From positions 372,001-436,000 of the forward strand of contig NZ_FMUX01000001.1 of NCBI RefSeq assembly GCF_900101345.1: a DNA stretch of 64,000 nucleotides, written 5' to 3'. This stretch comes from Desulfoluna spongiiphila (GTDB lineage Bacteria > Desulfobacterota > Desulfobacteria > Desulfobacterales > Desulfolunaceae). Both the position numbers and the translations under genes were made by a program. Position 1 is the first letter of the stretch. Each line of letters begins with the position of its first letter. A model generated the notes under the pieces. The model was given only the letters and a program-made list of their open reading frames with translations. It ran no database searches and was not told the origin of the DNA. Below are positions 16,766 through 25,005 of the stretch, one piece after another.

Positions 16766-16942
16766 AAACATATATTGTCAACCAACTATAAACACGAAAA
16801 AAAGAACAAAAACACCATACCACCGGCTCATTATCAGGAGCCACCTCAAAGGATCGCGAAACCCTGCGATCCTGTTTACAAGCCGCCCTCCCCCTTGTAA
16901 GGTAAACCCCAGCAGGAACCGCCCATACACGGAGAGTCAGCC

Positions 16943-17641
16943 ATGCCCCACAACAAGCACCCGCGCCTTCGCTTTGCCGTCATTGCCCTGGCCTTGATCG
17001 CCCTGGTCACAGGGCTTAATCTTACCTTCGGCACCCTGTCTGCCACAGAAGACCTCGGCCAGATCATTTACGGGCTCCTCATGATCCTCATCATCGCCTC
17101 TGCCCTGGCCTTCGGCAATCCCGGGAAAAAGGTGCGGCACCTTCTCATCTGGTTCATGATTTTTGTTGTGGGGATGATCGGGTACAGCTATCGCGGGGAG
17201 CTTTCCGCTGCAAAGGAGAGGGTCCTGGCCGAGCTGATCCCGGGCAGGGGGGTGCAAGGAGAGCGCCATACAGCCCGGTTCCCAGTCTCTGATAACGGCC
17301 ACTTTTACATCCGGGCAACGGTCAACGGAGTCCCCATCCTCTTTCTTGCGGACACCGGGGCCACAGGCATCGTCCTCTCTCCGAAGGATGCGGAAAAGTG
17401 CGGGTTCCGACCCTCGGATCTCACCTTCGACCGCATCTTCAGGACGGCCAACGGCATGGGTCGGGGTAGCTCTATACGATTAGACACCATGGCGGTGGGA
17501 GAATTCCGACTGGAGAACGTTGCGGCATCGGTGAACGAGGCCCCCATGCGCGAATCCCTTTTGGGCATGACTTTTTTTGAACGGCTGGATCGCTACGACG
17601 TCACAGGGGATGTGTTGACATTGTATTGGGGAAAAGGCTAA
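16943..17641 (+). CDS. Membrane-anchored retropepsin-like aspartic protease (TIGR02281 type)
   Basis: The 232-aa protein has three N-terminal membrane helices (about residues 10-30, 40-57 and 66-83) and a C-terminal clan AA protease domain with the catalytic motif LADTGAT (about residue 136). Downstream segments (LDTMAVGEF and LLGMTFFERLDRYD) match the TIGR02281-like family of single-domain, retropepsin-type proteases that work as dimers. The protease domain is predicted to face the periplasm. Substrates in bacteria are poorly known. GGAGAG lies seven bases before the ATG. It is divergent from the psp-flotillin operon, so the shared 257-base region probably holds both promoters. Confidence 0.82.
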   Translation: MPHNKHPRLRFAVIALALIALVTGLNLTFGTLSATEDLGQIIYGLLMILIIASALAFGNPGKKVRHLLIWFMIFVVGMIGYSYRGELSAAKERVLAELIPGRGVQGERHTARFPVSDNGHFYIRATVNGVPILFLADTGATGIVLSPKDAEKCGFRPSDLTFDRIFRTANGMGRGSSIRLDTMAVGEFRLENVAASVNEAPMRESLLGMTFFERLDRYDVTGDVLTLYWGKG

Positions 17642-17767
17642 GGGCTAAGGGCGCATAGCCTTGGGGACTGAGGTGTCATTTTGCTGTGCGTTTGCGAACC
17701 TGTTTTTTTTAAGACACAACCCAATAACCGGTAACCAACCTCGAACATCATAACGGAACCATTACCC

Positions 17768-18487
17768 ATGCATATATACGGACTTCACGACGCAAAACGG
17801 GCCATCAACACCATTCTTCCCCTGACGGGATATATCCTGGGGTTCATCGCCCTGACCCTTTTTCTCAACATCTTTTTTGCCGGTATGAAAGCCCAGAACA
17901 CCGTCCAAAACGCCCTTGCGGCACACGTTGCCGTCACCACCGTCCTCAGCTACCTGGTGATGACCTTTTTCCTGGGACGGATCACGGAGCTGATCTTCGG
18001 GCTCAGGCCCATGCCGGCCCTTGCCCTCATACGGAAAAAACTCCCCGGCTACCTTCTGGCCACCCTGCTCCTCGTGCTCATTGTCACGCCTCTGTTTATC
18101 ATGGTGTCCGCCCTCTTTTTTCCTGGAAATCCCCAGGCCCTGTTCTACACCATCATGATCACCTTAAAGATCCTGCCCATCTATGTCTTTCCCCTGGTCT
18201 TCATCACCGGGCAGGCCAGGCATGCCGTCTTCACGGGCATCAAGTGCCTCATCGGAAACGTGTCGGACTCCCTTTTCCTCATCGTCTTGAGCGTCCTGGC
18301 CTTTCTTTTTGAAGGGTACCTCCTCCCCGAGCTGCTCCCGTCCCTTGGCAACAGCACCATCGCCTCAGTCATCACCGTGAGCTGCAACATCTTTTTCAGC
18401 CTCTATATCTTCACGGCTGCGGCCTGGGTCATGAAAGAAAAAATTTACAGCGACGGGGAATCGGATAAGCCCGGGACCCTCCATTAA
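17768..18487 (+). CDS. Polytopic membrane protein, unknown
   Basis: I recognise no family. The 239-aa protein is strongly hydrophobic with about six predicted membrane helices (near residues 15-38, 55-77, 98-120, 130-152, 165-185, 195-220) and short loops. It has no visible catalytic motif. Composition and codon use resemble neighbouring genes, so it looks like a real gene. It lies 126 bases downstream of the aspartic protease gene on the same strand and may share its transcript. Its end is convergent with the next hypothetical membrane protein. Confidence 0.65.
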   Translation: MHIYGLHDAKRAINTILPLTGYILGFIALTLFLNIFFAGMKAQNTVQNALAAHVAVTTVLSYLVMTFFLGRITELIFGLRPMPALALIRKKLPGYLLATLLLVLIVTPLFIMVSALFFPGNPQALFYTIMITLKILPIYVFPLVFITGQARHAVFTGIKCLIGNVSDSLFLIVLSVLAFLFEGYLLPELLPSLGNSTIASVITVSCNIFFSLYIFTAAAWVMKEKIYSDGESDKPGTLH

Positions 18488-18566
18488 AACAGGCCCTGGG
18501 CACAAAGGCGGGGGACAGGGAAGGAAGGTTGCTTTGCCATAAGGGGTCGCCACACCATGTGGCGAC

Positions 18567-19541
18567 TCATGGCTTCAGCCGGACAAACAGGGCACCGGAA
18601 AGGATGAGGAGCAGCCCCACGGCGATGAGCACCACCGACCGGGCGTTGACGGTGATGATGGCCTGGAACCCCGCCAGCTCTGCGGGGGAATAAAAAGAGA
18701 TGGCACCGATAAAGGCCGGAATGGCAAAGGCTATGCAGATCCACCCAAACACCTCCCGCCACTCTTCCCTGACACTCGGCACCATGGCGATGACGAGAAC
18801 AAGCATTAGAAGCACACCGACATGCCCCCCCGCCTTTTCCACGCCACCACGGAGCGCCCCCTCCCAGAAAAAGCTGTAGGCCATGCCGCACAGCAGCATC
18901 AGCAGTCGATAGTACAAAAAGCCTGCAAGGGCGCACAGCCCGATGGTCATCAGCTTCCAGGCAAGCCGTTTGGTGTTCCGGGGTGAAGCCGTTACTTTTT
19001 CGGCGCGTTCCACGGCAGGAGGCGGTTCTGCCCTTTTTTGTTCCTGCCCCTCCCGCACGGGGGGCGCGGGTTCGGCATCCGGCACCGGATCGCCTGTTTC
19101 GCCTTGCGTGTCCATGGCCCCGGCGGGTTCCCCCACCGAATCCACGCGGACCCGATCCCTGAAATCATCGGTCTCATCCTGGGAAACCAGCACCACGACA
19201 GGCTCCCTCCCTTTGGTGGCCGGAAAGGCAAGCCCTAAGGCAACCTGCATCACCATCGCCTGGACATCCGGCAGGATAAATGCATCAAGACCCCGTCTCT
19301 TGGACAGGGTCATCATCTTCCTGGCCGCAGCGTCCCCGTCCCTGCTTTTGGCAAAGATATACTCCACATCGATACCGTCGGAAAAATCCGGGATCAGGGT
19401 GCGCATGATCAGGCAGGCGAACTCCTTGTCGATCTCTTCATCGCCGGGGGAAAGAGCCAGCCCGTGGCATATCAGCACCACCTTTTCATGCCGCACACGT
19501 TTCCCGGAGGCCGGGTCCATCACACTCAATGCTTGCTTCAT
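18567..19541 (-). CDS. Hypothetical protein with soluble N-terminal domain and C-terminal membrane helices
   Basis: The preferred start (19541, MKQALSVMDPASG, GGAG upstream) gives 324 aa; the frame is open to 19637. Residues about 1-140 form a soluble alpha/beta-looking domain (VVLICHGLALSPGDEEIDKE...). Residues about 145-195 are a Pro/Glu-rich linker. The rest has four to five membrane helices. The domain order suggests a membrane-tethered cytosolic sensor or enzyme, but no motif gives a reaction. It has no clear operon partner; the chemoreceptor gene lies upstream on the same strand, over 400 bases away. Confidence 0.6.
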   Translation of the reverse strand: MKQALSVMDPASGKRVRHEKVVLICHGLALSPGDEEIDKEFACLIMRTLIPDFSDGIDVEYIFAKSRDGDAAARKMMTLSKRRGLDAFILPDVQAMVMQVALGLAFPATKGREPVVVLVSQDETDDFRDRVRVDSVGEPAGAMDTQGETGDPVPDAEPAPPVREGQEQKRAEPPPAVERAEKVTASPRNTKRLAWKLMTIGLCALAGFLYYRLLMLLCGMAYSFFWEGALRGGVEKAGGHVGVLLMLVLVIAMVPSVREEWREVFGWICIAFAIPAFIGAISFYSPAELAGFQAIITVNARSVVLIAVGLLLILSGALFVRLKP

Positions 19542-19886
19542 CTTTATCTTGTCTCCGCCACGCTTCAGGGACTGGGAAAACAATTCGGCCCCGCCTGCAG
19601 GATGCAAGGACAACGACGCAAGCATGAAGGGATGCATCCCGGGGGACTCGAAACAATGAAAGGGTACAGGAACCCGCCGTGCAGAGTCCGTGGGAGACGG
19701 ACTGTCAGGCGAGGCATATCGGGGTAAAACGAATATCGAGAGGTGAGCGCAGGCCGCGGAGCCTGCACGTCAATGGTTTGAAATTCCAGTTCAAAATTTT
19801 ACAGCAACCCCACCTGATGTTCAATACAAAAGCGCTGTTCGCCCAGGATGAACGCATTTAGGGGTCGAAAAAATGCACAAAGAATA
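19542..19886. other. Gene-free stretch with two stable hairpins
   Basis: No convincing gene lies here. Two short perfect hairpins are visible: AGTCCGT/ACGGACT (19685-19703) and GCAGGC/GCCTGC (19749-19766). They could belong to a leader or small RNA, but they match no riboswitch or RNA family that I know. Confidence 0.35.
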
Positions 19887-19967
19887 CCGCAGCGTTTTAA
19901 CCCGAGAAACGGGGGTTAAAACGCTGCGGCAAACAGCTTTCAAAGTGGCTCACCTTGCCGCCGGAGT
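19887..19967. repeat. M2 element with 17-bp perfect H2 stem
   Basis: H2 here is a perfect 17-bp stem (19887-19903 with 19913-19929; CCGCAGCGTTTTAACCC and its complement), unlike the stems of other copies. It is followed by the usual AGCTTTCAAAGTGG, H3 CACCTT and a border with a degenerate end. Read on the minus strand it follows the chemoreceptor stop by two bases. Confidence 0.8.
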
Positions 19968-19969
19968 GC

Positions 19970-22349
19970 CTACACCCTGAACCGCCCCACAAGGGAGGTC
20001 AGCTGGTCTGCAAGGCCCTGGAGCTCTGCTGCGTTGCTTCGCACCTGGGCACTGACATCGGTCATCTCCCCTGCCGTGGTGTTCACGTCTGCGATCTCCC
20101 GGGCCATGTCCCTGGAGACCCCGGTGCTCTCCAGGATCTTGTCGGAGACGGTCTGGATCCCCGATGAGGCCTGGTTGATATTGCCCGAGATCTCGGCGGT
20201 GGTGACGGACTGCTCTTCAATGGCTGCGGCAATGGTGATAACGATCTGGTTCACCTGGTCGATGACCTCTGTGATGGCATCGATCTCGGTGACGGTCTCC
20301 TCGGTGGAGGCCTGCACCCCGCCGATGCGCTCTTTGACCTCCTGGTTGGAGACCGCGGTCTGTTTGGCCAGCTCCTTGATCTCGTCCGCCACAACGGCAA
20401 ACCCCTTGCCCGCATCTCCGGCCCGGGCCGCCTCGATGGTGGCGTTTAAGGCCAGCAGGTTGATCTGCTCGGAGATCTCACCGATGGTCTCCGTGACCTT
20501 GCCGATGGCAAGGGCCGCATCCCCTAAGTCCCCCACCTTCTCCTTGGCCCGCCGGGCCTGATTCACGGCCTCCCCGGTGATGGTTCGCGCCGACTCGGAG
20601 TTTCGCGAAATTTCGCCGATGGTGGAGGTCATCTCCTCGGTGGCCGAGGCCATGGTGTTGATGTTGCCTGCGGAGTGCTCCGTCTCCCGGGCCACGTCTT
20701 CCATGTTGCTGCTCATCTGCTCCGAGGCAGCCGCCACGGTGTGGGACTTGGAAGACGAGGCCTCGGAGCCCTGGGCCATACGGCCCGCAAGCCCTGTCAA
20801 CCCGGTAGAGGAGACGGACAGGGTCTCGGAGTTGCCCGCGATCTCCCGGATCATCTGCTGGAGTTTTTCCACAAAGATGTTGAACCAGTGGGCCATATCG
20901 CCCAGCTCGTCCCGGCTTGCAACGGTCAGGCGCTGGGTAAGGTCTCCGTCCCCTTCGGCGATGTCCCGCAGCATGGTGCTGGCCTGCTTCAAAGGGCGTG
21001 TGATGGAGACGATGAGAAAAAGGGCCGCCCCCACGGCCAGGAGGCTCCCGATGACGATAAAAAGCACAATGACGGTTTTACCCGAGGAGGCGGACTCCAC
21101 AAAGGCCGTTTTCGACCGTCCGGCCATGGTGTGCATGGTCTCGGAGGCCTGCTCGATGAGCCCGCGGGCATCGTCTCCGGTTGCCATTTCATGCTCGTCC
21201 CGGGCCACATAGTCGTCCCATGTGTCCCTGTACTCGGCGGCCGACGCCCGGATGGCGTCCGTTGACGCCTCCATCTCCATAAGGCCTTCAAGGGCCGCGT
21301 TCACCGTTGCCGGGTCGGTGTGAAAAGCCAGGTAATAGAGGGCTCCCAGGCGGGCATCCACAAGGGCGTCGTTCACCCGGCCGATCTGCTCAAGGCGGGT
21401 AAATCCGTTTTCGATGACCCCGCCCAGTTCCCGTCCGGCGGTCTCGATGTCATCCACGTACACCCCGGCGCAGATCACAAGGTCCCAGGGCTTGAAGTAT
21501 CGTGCCACCGTCACCTTGGGGAACACGGCCTTGCCCATGCCCGGTTTGGTCCAGTAGTACTCCGTCACGGACGAGCCGTCTTTTACCGCCCCGTTGACCA
21601 CATCAATCATAAAGGTCTTTCCGCTCTTCTTGTCGCGGATCACTGAAAAATCCATGCCTTCGAGGCTTCGGTCGGCCCCGTGGGCAACCAGGGTAAAATC
21701 AGGCTGCATCACGAAAAAGTAGTTGCTCCCCTCAAAATGCATCTTGCGCACCACAGAAAGGGCCTCTTTCCGGGAACGCGAGGCCCCGTACATGGCCGCA
21801 ACGGCATCGTGGGCCACGTCCACAAGGTTTCTTACCGAGGCAAAGGCGGTCTTCTTCAGGTAGTAGTTGCTGTTTTCAAGCACCTCGCCTCGGGTGGTCT
21901 CTCCAATCCGCCGAGACTCCTCCATGGTGGTGGCCTTCACCTGGGCGGCAGTCTTCAGCAGGTGCCCGCGCAGCTCGGTCTTCTTCTCTTTGGCTGCCTT
22001 AAGGGTGGACAGGTTCTTCTCATAGAGCTCCCGCCCCGTATCGAGCTGCTTGACGGCATCGGTATCGCCGGAGACACGGCGAAGCTCGTCCAACATGGAC
22101 TCCACGGTACCCAGGCCCGTATCCAAGGTCTCAAACTGCTCGGGTTTTCCCTCCTTGGCGTAATACACCTGCTTGCTGATGAGGCCCTTGAGTTCGGCAT
22201 CGAGTTCCAGGGTCATGTACCCCTCGTCCGCCTGACGGATCACCCGGTTCAAGCTGAGATAACCGGTCCCCCCCCACCACCAGGAGCACGCCCACCAGCA
22301 GGGCGAACCCCGCGATCAATTTTTTTCTGAGACTTACCGATGCAAACAT
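19970..22349 (-). pseudogene. Methyl-accepting chemotaxis protein (sCache), frameshifted at a G8 run
   Basis: The true start is the ATG at 22349 (GGAGGAAGG upstream), giving [27 protein letters not shown], a normal first membrane helix. At 22268-22275 the minus strand has eight G; with seven, the frame continues without break into [12 protein letters not shown] and the rest. As sequenced, the product stops early and the remaining open frame (from 22252) lacks the first helix. The rest is intact: a helical region, an sCache_2-like sensor (about residues 170-300), a second membrane helix, HAMP, and the MCP signalling domain with a normal hairpin tip ([20 protein letters not shown]). It could be phase-variable, a fresh mutation or a sequencing error. 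Otherwise it would be a functional chemoreceptor. Confidence 0.85.
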
Positions 22350-22667
22350 CCACCTTCCTCCGTTATCAACGTACCGTGACAGGGCCACACCACGCATAAG
22401 GCCCTGTCCCCCAAAAAGATCTCTGATACATCACGTATCGACGCAGCAAACAGGGAACTTTAGGCCATTGTGCGACCGACGGCCACTCCGGTTTCGCATT
22501 GATAACGTGTTCAAAAATAGAGACACACACCCCGGCGGTATCCCCTTTTACCCAGGAGGGGTACCTTTACGACGGGCCGGATATGGGGTAGGAGAAAAGG
22601 AGGAGACCGCCGTGAAAAGGGCCGATCCGTCCTAACAGAGAAGAGGTTGAAAGGAGGGACAAACGAC

Positions 22668-22979
22668 ATGGAGACACCCAGGGTCGCGTTTACCGAAGAC
22701 GCCAGGCGCGCTTTGAAAAAATGGGGAGGAGCCGTCACCCTGCGCATGGTGAAGAAAAAGGCCTGCGGCGGCTGACGCCCGTCCAGCCAGGCCCCAGACC
22801 TGGCCCCGGCAGTTCGCCGGGGTACCCCGCTGAAAAAACAGGCCCATGGCAACGCCCTGGTGGACGGCATCCCTGTCTGGTACACGCCGGAGGTGCTGGC
22901 CTACGGCAAACCCATCATCGTCTGCGTGAGACGGCCCGGGATGTTTTTCTCCCTGGCCGTGGAAGAGATCTGGCTTTAA
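22668..22979 (+). CDS. Probable selenoprotein, CC/Se-motif (HesB-like) family, with in-frame TGA
   Basis: From the ATG at 22668 (strong AAAGGAGGG upstream) the frame runs 35 codons to a TGA at 22773-22775, then on without break to a TAA at 22977-22979, giving 103 residues if TGA is selenocysteine. The context is A-C-G-G-U, a C-x2-U redox-like motif. Both halves match the small (seleno)protein family with a CC or Se motif: FTEDARRALKKWGGAVTLRM before the motif, and VDGIPVWYTPEVL then FFSLAVEEI after it. Two hairpins follow the TGA closely: GCCAGG/CCTGGC (22786-22804) and CCCCGGC/GCCGGGG (22804-22822), either of which could be a bacterial SECIS. It is convergent with the GAK kinase gene, with a 4-base overlap. 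The molecular role is unknown. Confidence 0.72.
22786..22822 (+). promoter_or_regulatory. Candidate bacterial SECIS hairpins
   Basis: Directly after the in-frame TGA (10 bases on) lies a 6-bp stem with a 7-base loop that contains G, then a perfect 7-bp GC stem with a 5-base loop. Bacterial SECIS elements lie just 3' of the UGA inside the coding region, so position fits; no consensus strict enough to prove it exists. Confidence 0.45.
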
Positions 22980-24073
22980 GGCGCACCCCCGACGCCGGGG
23001 GAAAGTATGCCGAGGCAGGCCCGAGCCCCCTCGGCAAAATCCGTGCCCCCGGACAATTCAAACATCTCCACCGACGACAAGAGCGCGGCATAGGTGGAAA
23101 TATCCGGGGCCTTGAACCCCCGCTTCAGGGGCGGCTTAAAAAAAAGGCCGGGCCTTTTGACAAAGGCGGATGCCAGGAGCGCGCTTCGGTTGGCCCCCAT
23201 GGCCCTGAAGGTCGTGGGGGCCCCCGTCGGCTTCCAGTTCAGGATCACCAGCCCGGTCAAGGGGGCCTCAAGAACAAAACGGCCCGACCCGTAGTACCGG
23301 TGGATGGGGGCATCATGCTTTTCCTCAAGGGCCCAGAGGGTATCCCGGGACAAAGAGGCATACCGGGCCTTATCCCGGTCTTCTATCACCCCGGAAAGCC
23401 CGGGAACGGTCAGGGCCGTCCCCGGGTTGATACGCGGCTGCTTGCCCACCCCGCACATCACAAGGCCCGTCCCCTTTTTCTCGACCATGAGGCGATCGTT
23501 GCTGACAAAGCAGGCCCCCCGGCCCATGAGGTGCAGGGCCAGGGTGGACTTTCCCGCCCCGGATATCCCGGCAAGGGCAAGGCCCCGATTGTTCAGCACA
23601 ACCCCTGCCGCATGGCCCAAAAGGCTCCCCTTGAGCAGCTTCCACGCGATAAACCGGTTGTTGATAAAATTGACCACCTGATTGGTGTTGGCAAGGCAGG
23701 GTCCCACGGCAAGGTGCTCTTCCCCGCCAAAGAGAAAAAGCATCCCGGTACGCTCCTTTCGCACCATGCGCCCGTCGGGAAAATCCACCCACGCCTCCTT
23801 AATGCCTGTCTTGCCAGGCTCCGGCTGTTTAAAAACAAAGGGGTGGGGGGGATGCAGGATGGCCGATTCATGGAGGCTGATGAAGATGTCCGGAGCCCTT
23901 GGCGGACAGAGGAACTCCTGAAAATAGTCGGCCAGGACAACCGCCAGGGCATGAGTGCTGCAGGAGACCTCGACCAGGCAGTCTCCAAACCCCAGTGTCA
24001 GCCCATGCTCGGCCGGGAGACGGCCCCGCACACTGGCGATGAGCTCTCCGCAACTGGCACCGTCAAGGTTCAT
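22976..24073 (-). CDS. GAK system HprK-related kinase B
   Basis: The 365-aa protein has an HprK-like P-loop GISGAGKST (about residue 170) and downstream segments (FVSNDRLMVE with a basic/acidic pair, then KQPRINPGTAL) that match HprK-related kinase family B. HprK proper phosphorylates HPr on Ser; the B family is defined by its place in the GAK system (grasp, amphipathic, kinase), and its substrate is unknown. The N-terminal 140 residues are family-specific. Its ATG overlaps the ATP-grasp stop (ATGA), so the two are coupled. It is the last gene of the six-gene operon. Confidence 0.88.
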   Translation of the reverse strand: MNLDGASCGELIASVRGRLPAEHGLTLGFGDCLVEVSCSTHALAVVLADYFQEFLCPPRAPDIFISLHESAILHPPHPFVFKQPEPGKTGIKEAWVDFPDGRMVRKERTGMLFLFGGEEHLAVGPCLANTNQVVNFINNRFIAWKLLKGSLLGHAAGVVLNNRGLALAGISGAGKSTLALHLMGRGACFVSNDRLMVEKKGTGLVMCGVGKQPRINPGTALTVPGLSGVIEDRDKARYASLSRDTLWALEEKHDAPIHRYYGSGRFVLEAPLTGLVILNWKPTGAPTTFRAMGANRSALLASAFVKRPGLFFKPPLKRGFKAPDISTYAALLSSVEMFELSGGTDFAEGARACLGILSPGVGGAP

Positions 24074-24942
24074 GGGGAGACCCTTTGCAGCACATGGTCC
24101 ACATACCGCTCAGCCGCATTGATCCCGCTTGTCTCCAGAATGCCCCGAAAGCCCCCGAAGGCAGACACTTCAAAGACGTAGGGCCCGTCATCGGTGAGGG
24201 CCACGTCCACACAGGTAAAACTCAGGTTAAACAGGCCCTGGGCCCTGCGGGCCATCTCGATCACCCCGGGGGAGGGCTCAAAGGCGCGATATTTCTCTTT
24301 TGAATCGCTGATGGTGTCCCATGCCACCCCCTGCCTGCACCGGGCATAGGTGGCCAGGTACTCTCCGCCGACAAAGGCGACGCCGAGGTCGCGATCCCCC
24401 AGGGGGATGCGCTTCTGGAGGTAGAGGATGGAATGTTTCTCTTTGTAGGCCCTGATAAGGTCCCCTGCCCCGGGCTCATCCCTTATGAAAACCATGCCCC
24501 GTGCCTTTGAGGTGTACAGGGGTTTTAAGATGGCTTCACCGTACCCACGCAAGGCATCCCGGGCGTGGTCAACGCTTTCGGTGATGGTGGTGGGGGGCAT
24601 GGGAATCCCTGCCAGTTGCAGGGTGATGGTACAGGAGAGCCGGTCCAGGACCCTGAGCAGGGCCAAAGGAGAGCTGAAGACCTTGAGCCCTCGCCCTTCC
24701 AGATACCGCAAAATCTCCAGGCGATCCAGAAGGTCCGGGGAGTAACGCGCTCCGATTTTCTTGATCAACAGGGCATCGAATCCGGCGAGGTCATGGTCCC
24801 CGCAGCACGCCCTTCCCGAGGGAAGGTCCAAACGGATCTCGTCCGGGGAGATGAGGATGCGGCGGCCGGTCCTGCCGGCCACCGCATCGGCAAGTTGCTC
24901 CGAGGACCATCCCCCGGGTGTGCCAATCACTCCGATCTTCAC
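24070..24942 (-). CDS. GAK system ATP-grasp enzyme
   Basis: The 290-aa protein has the RimK-like ATP-grasp fold: an N-terminal pre-ATP domain (MKIGVIGTPGGWSSEQLADA), a central region with ILKPLYTSKARGMVF (Lys and Gly-rich loop contacting ATP, about residues 140-155) and a C-terminal FEVSAFGGFRG metal/ATP site (about 255-265). ATP-grasp enzymes ligate a carboxylate to an amine or thiol; here the acceptor is unknown. The start is GTG with GGAGGG before it. It lies 63 bases downstream of the PhoU-APH gene and is coupled to the kinase gene. Family assignment rests on both sequence pattern and its neighbours. Confidence 0.87.
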   Translation of the reverse strand: MKIGVIGTPGGWSSEQLADAVAGRTGRRILISPDEIRLDLPSGRACCGDHDLAGFDALLIKKIGARYSPDLLDRLEILRYLEGRGLKVFSSPLALLRVLDRLSCTITLQLAGIPMPPTTITESVDHARDALRGYGEAILKPLYTSKARGMVFIRDEPGAGDLIRAYKEKHSILYLQKRIPLGDRDLGVAFVGGEYLATYARCRQGVAWDTISDSKEKYRAFEPSPGVIEMARRAQGLFNLSFTCVDVALTDDGPYVFEVSAFGGFRGILETSGINAAERYVDHVLQRVSP

Positions 24943-25005
24943 GGTGCCCTCCTAAACGATGAAACACGTTGAAATGGCCGCCACGTCAGGTTTCGGGTCC
25001 TTTTA

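Noticed and set aside
22721..24181. A long open frame on the plus strand opposite the HprK-related kinase gene
   Set aside because: It is an antisense shadow; its start lies inside the selenoprotein gene, and the minus-strand frame has clear kinase motifs and operon coupling.
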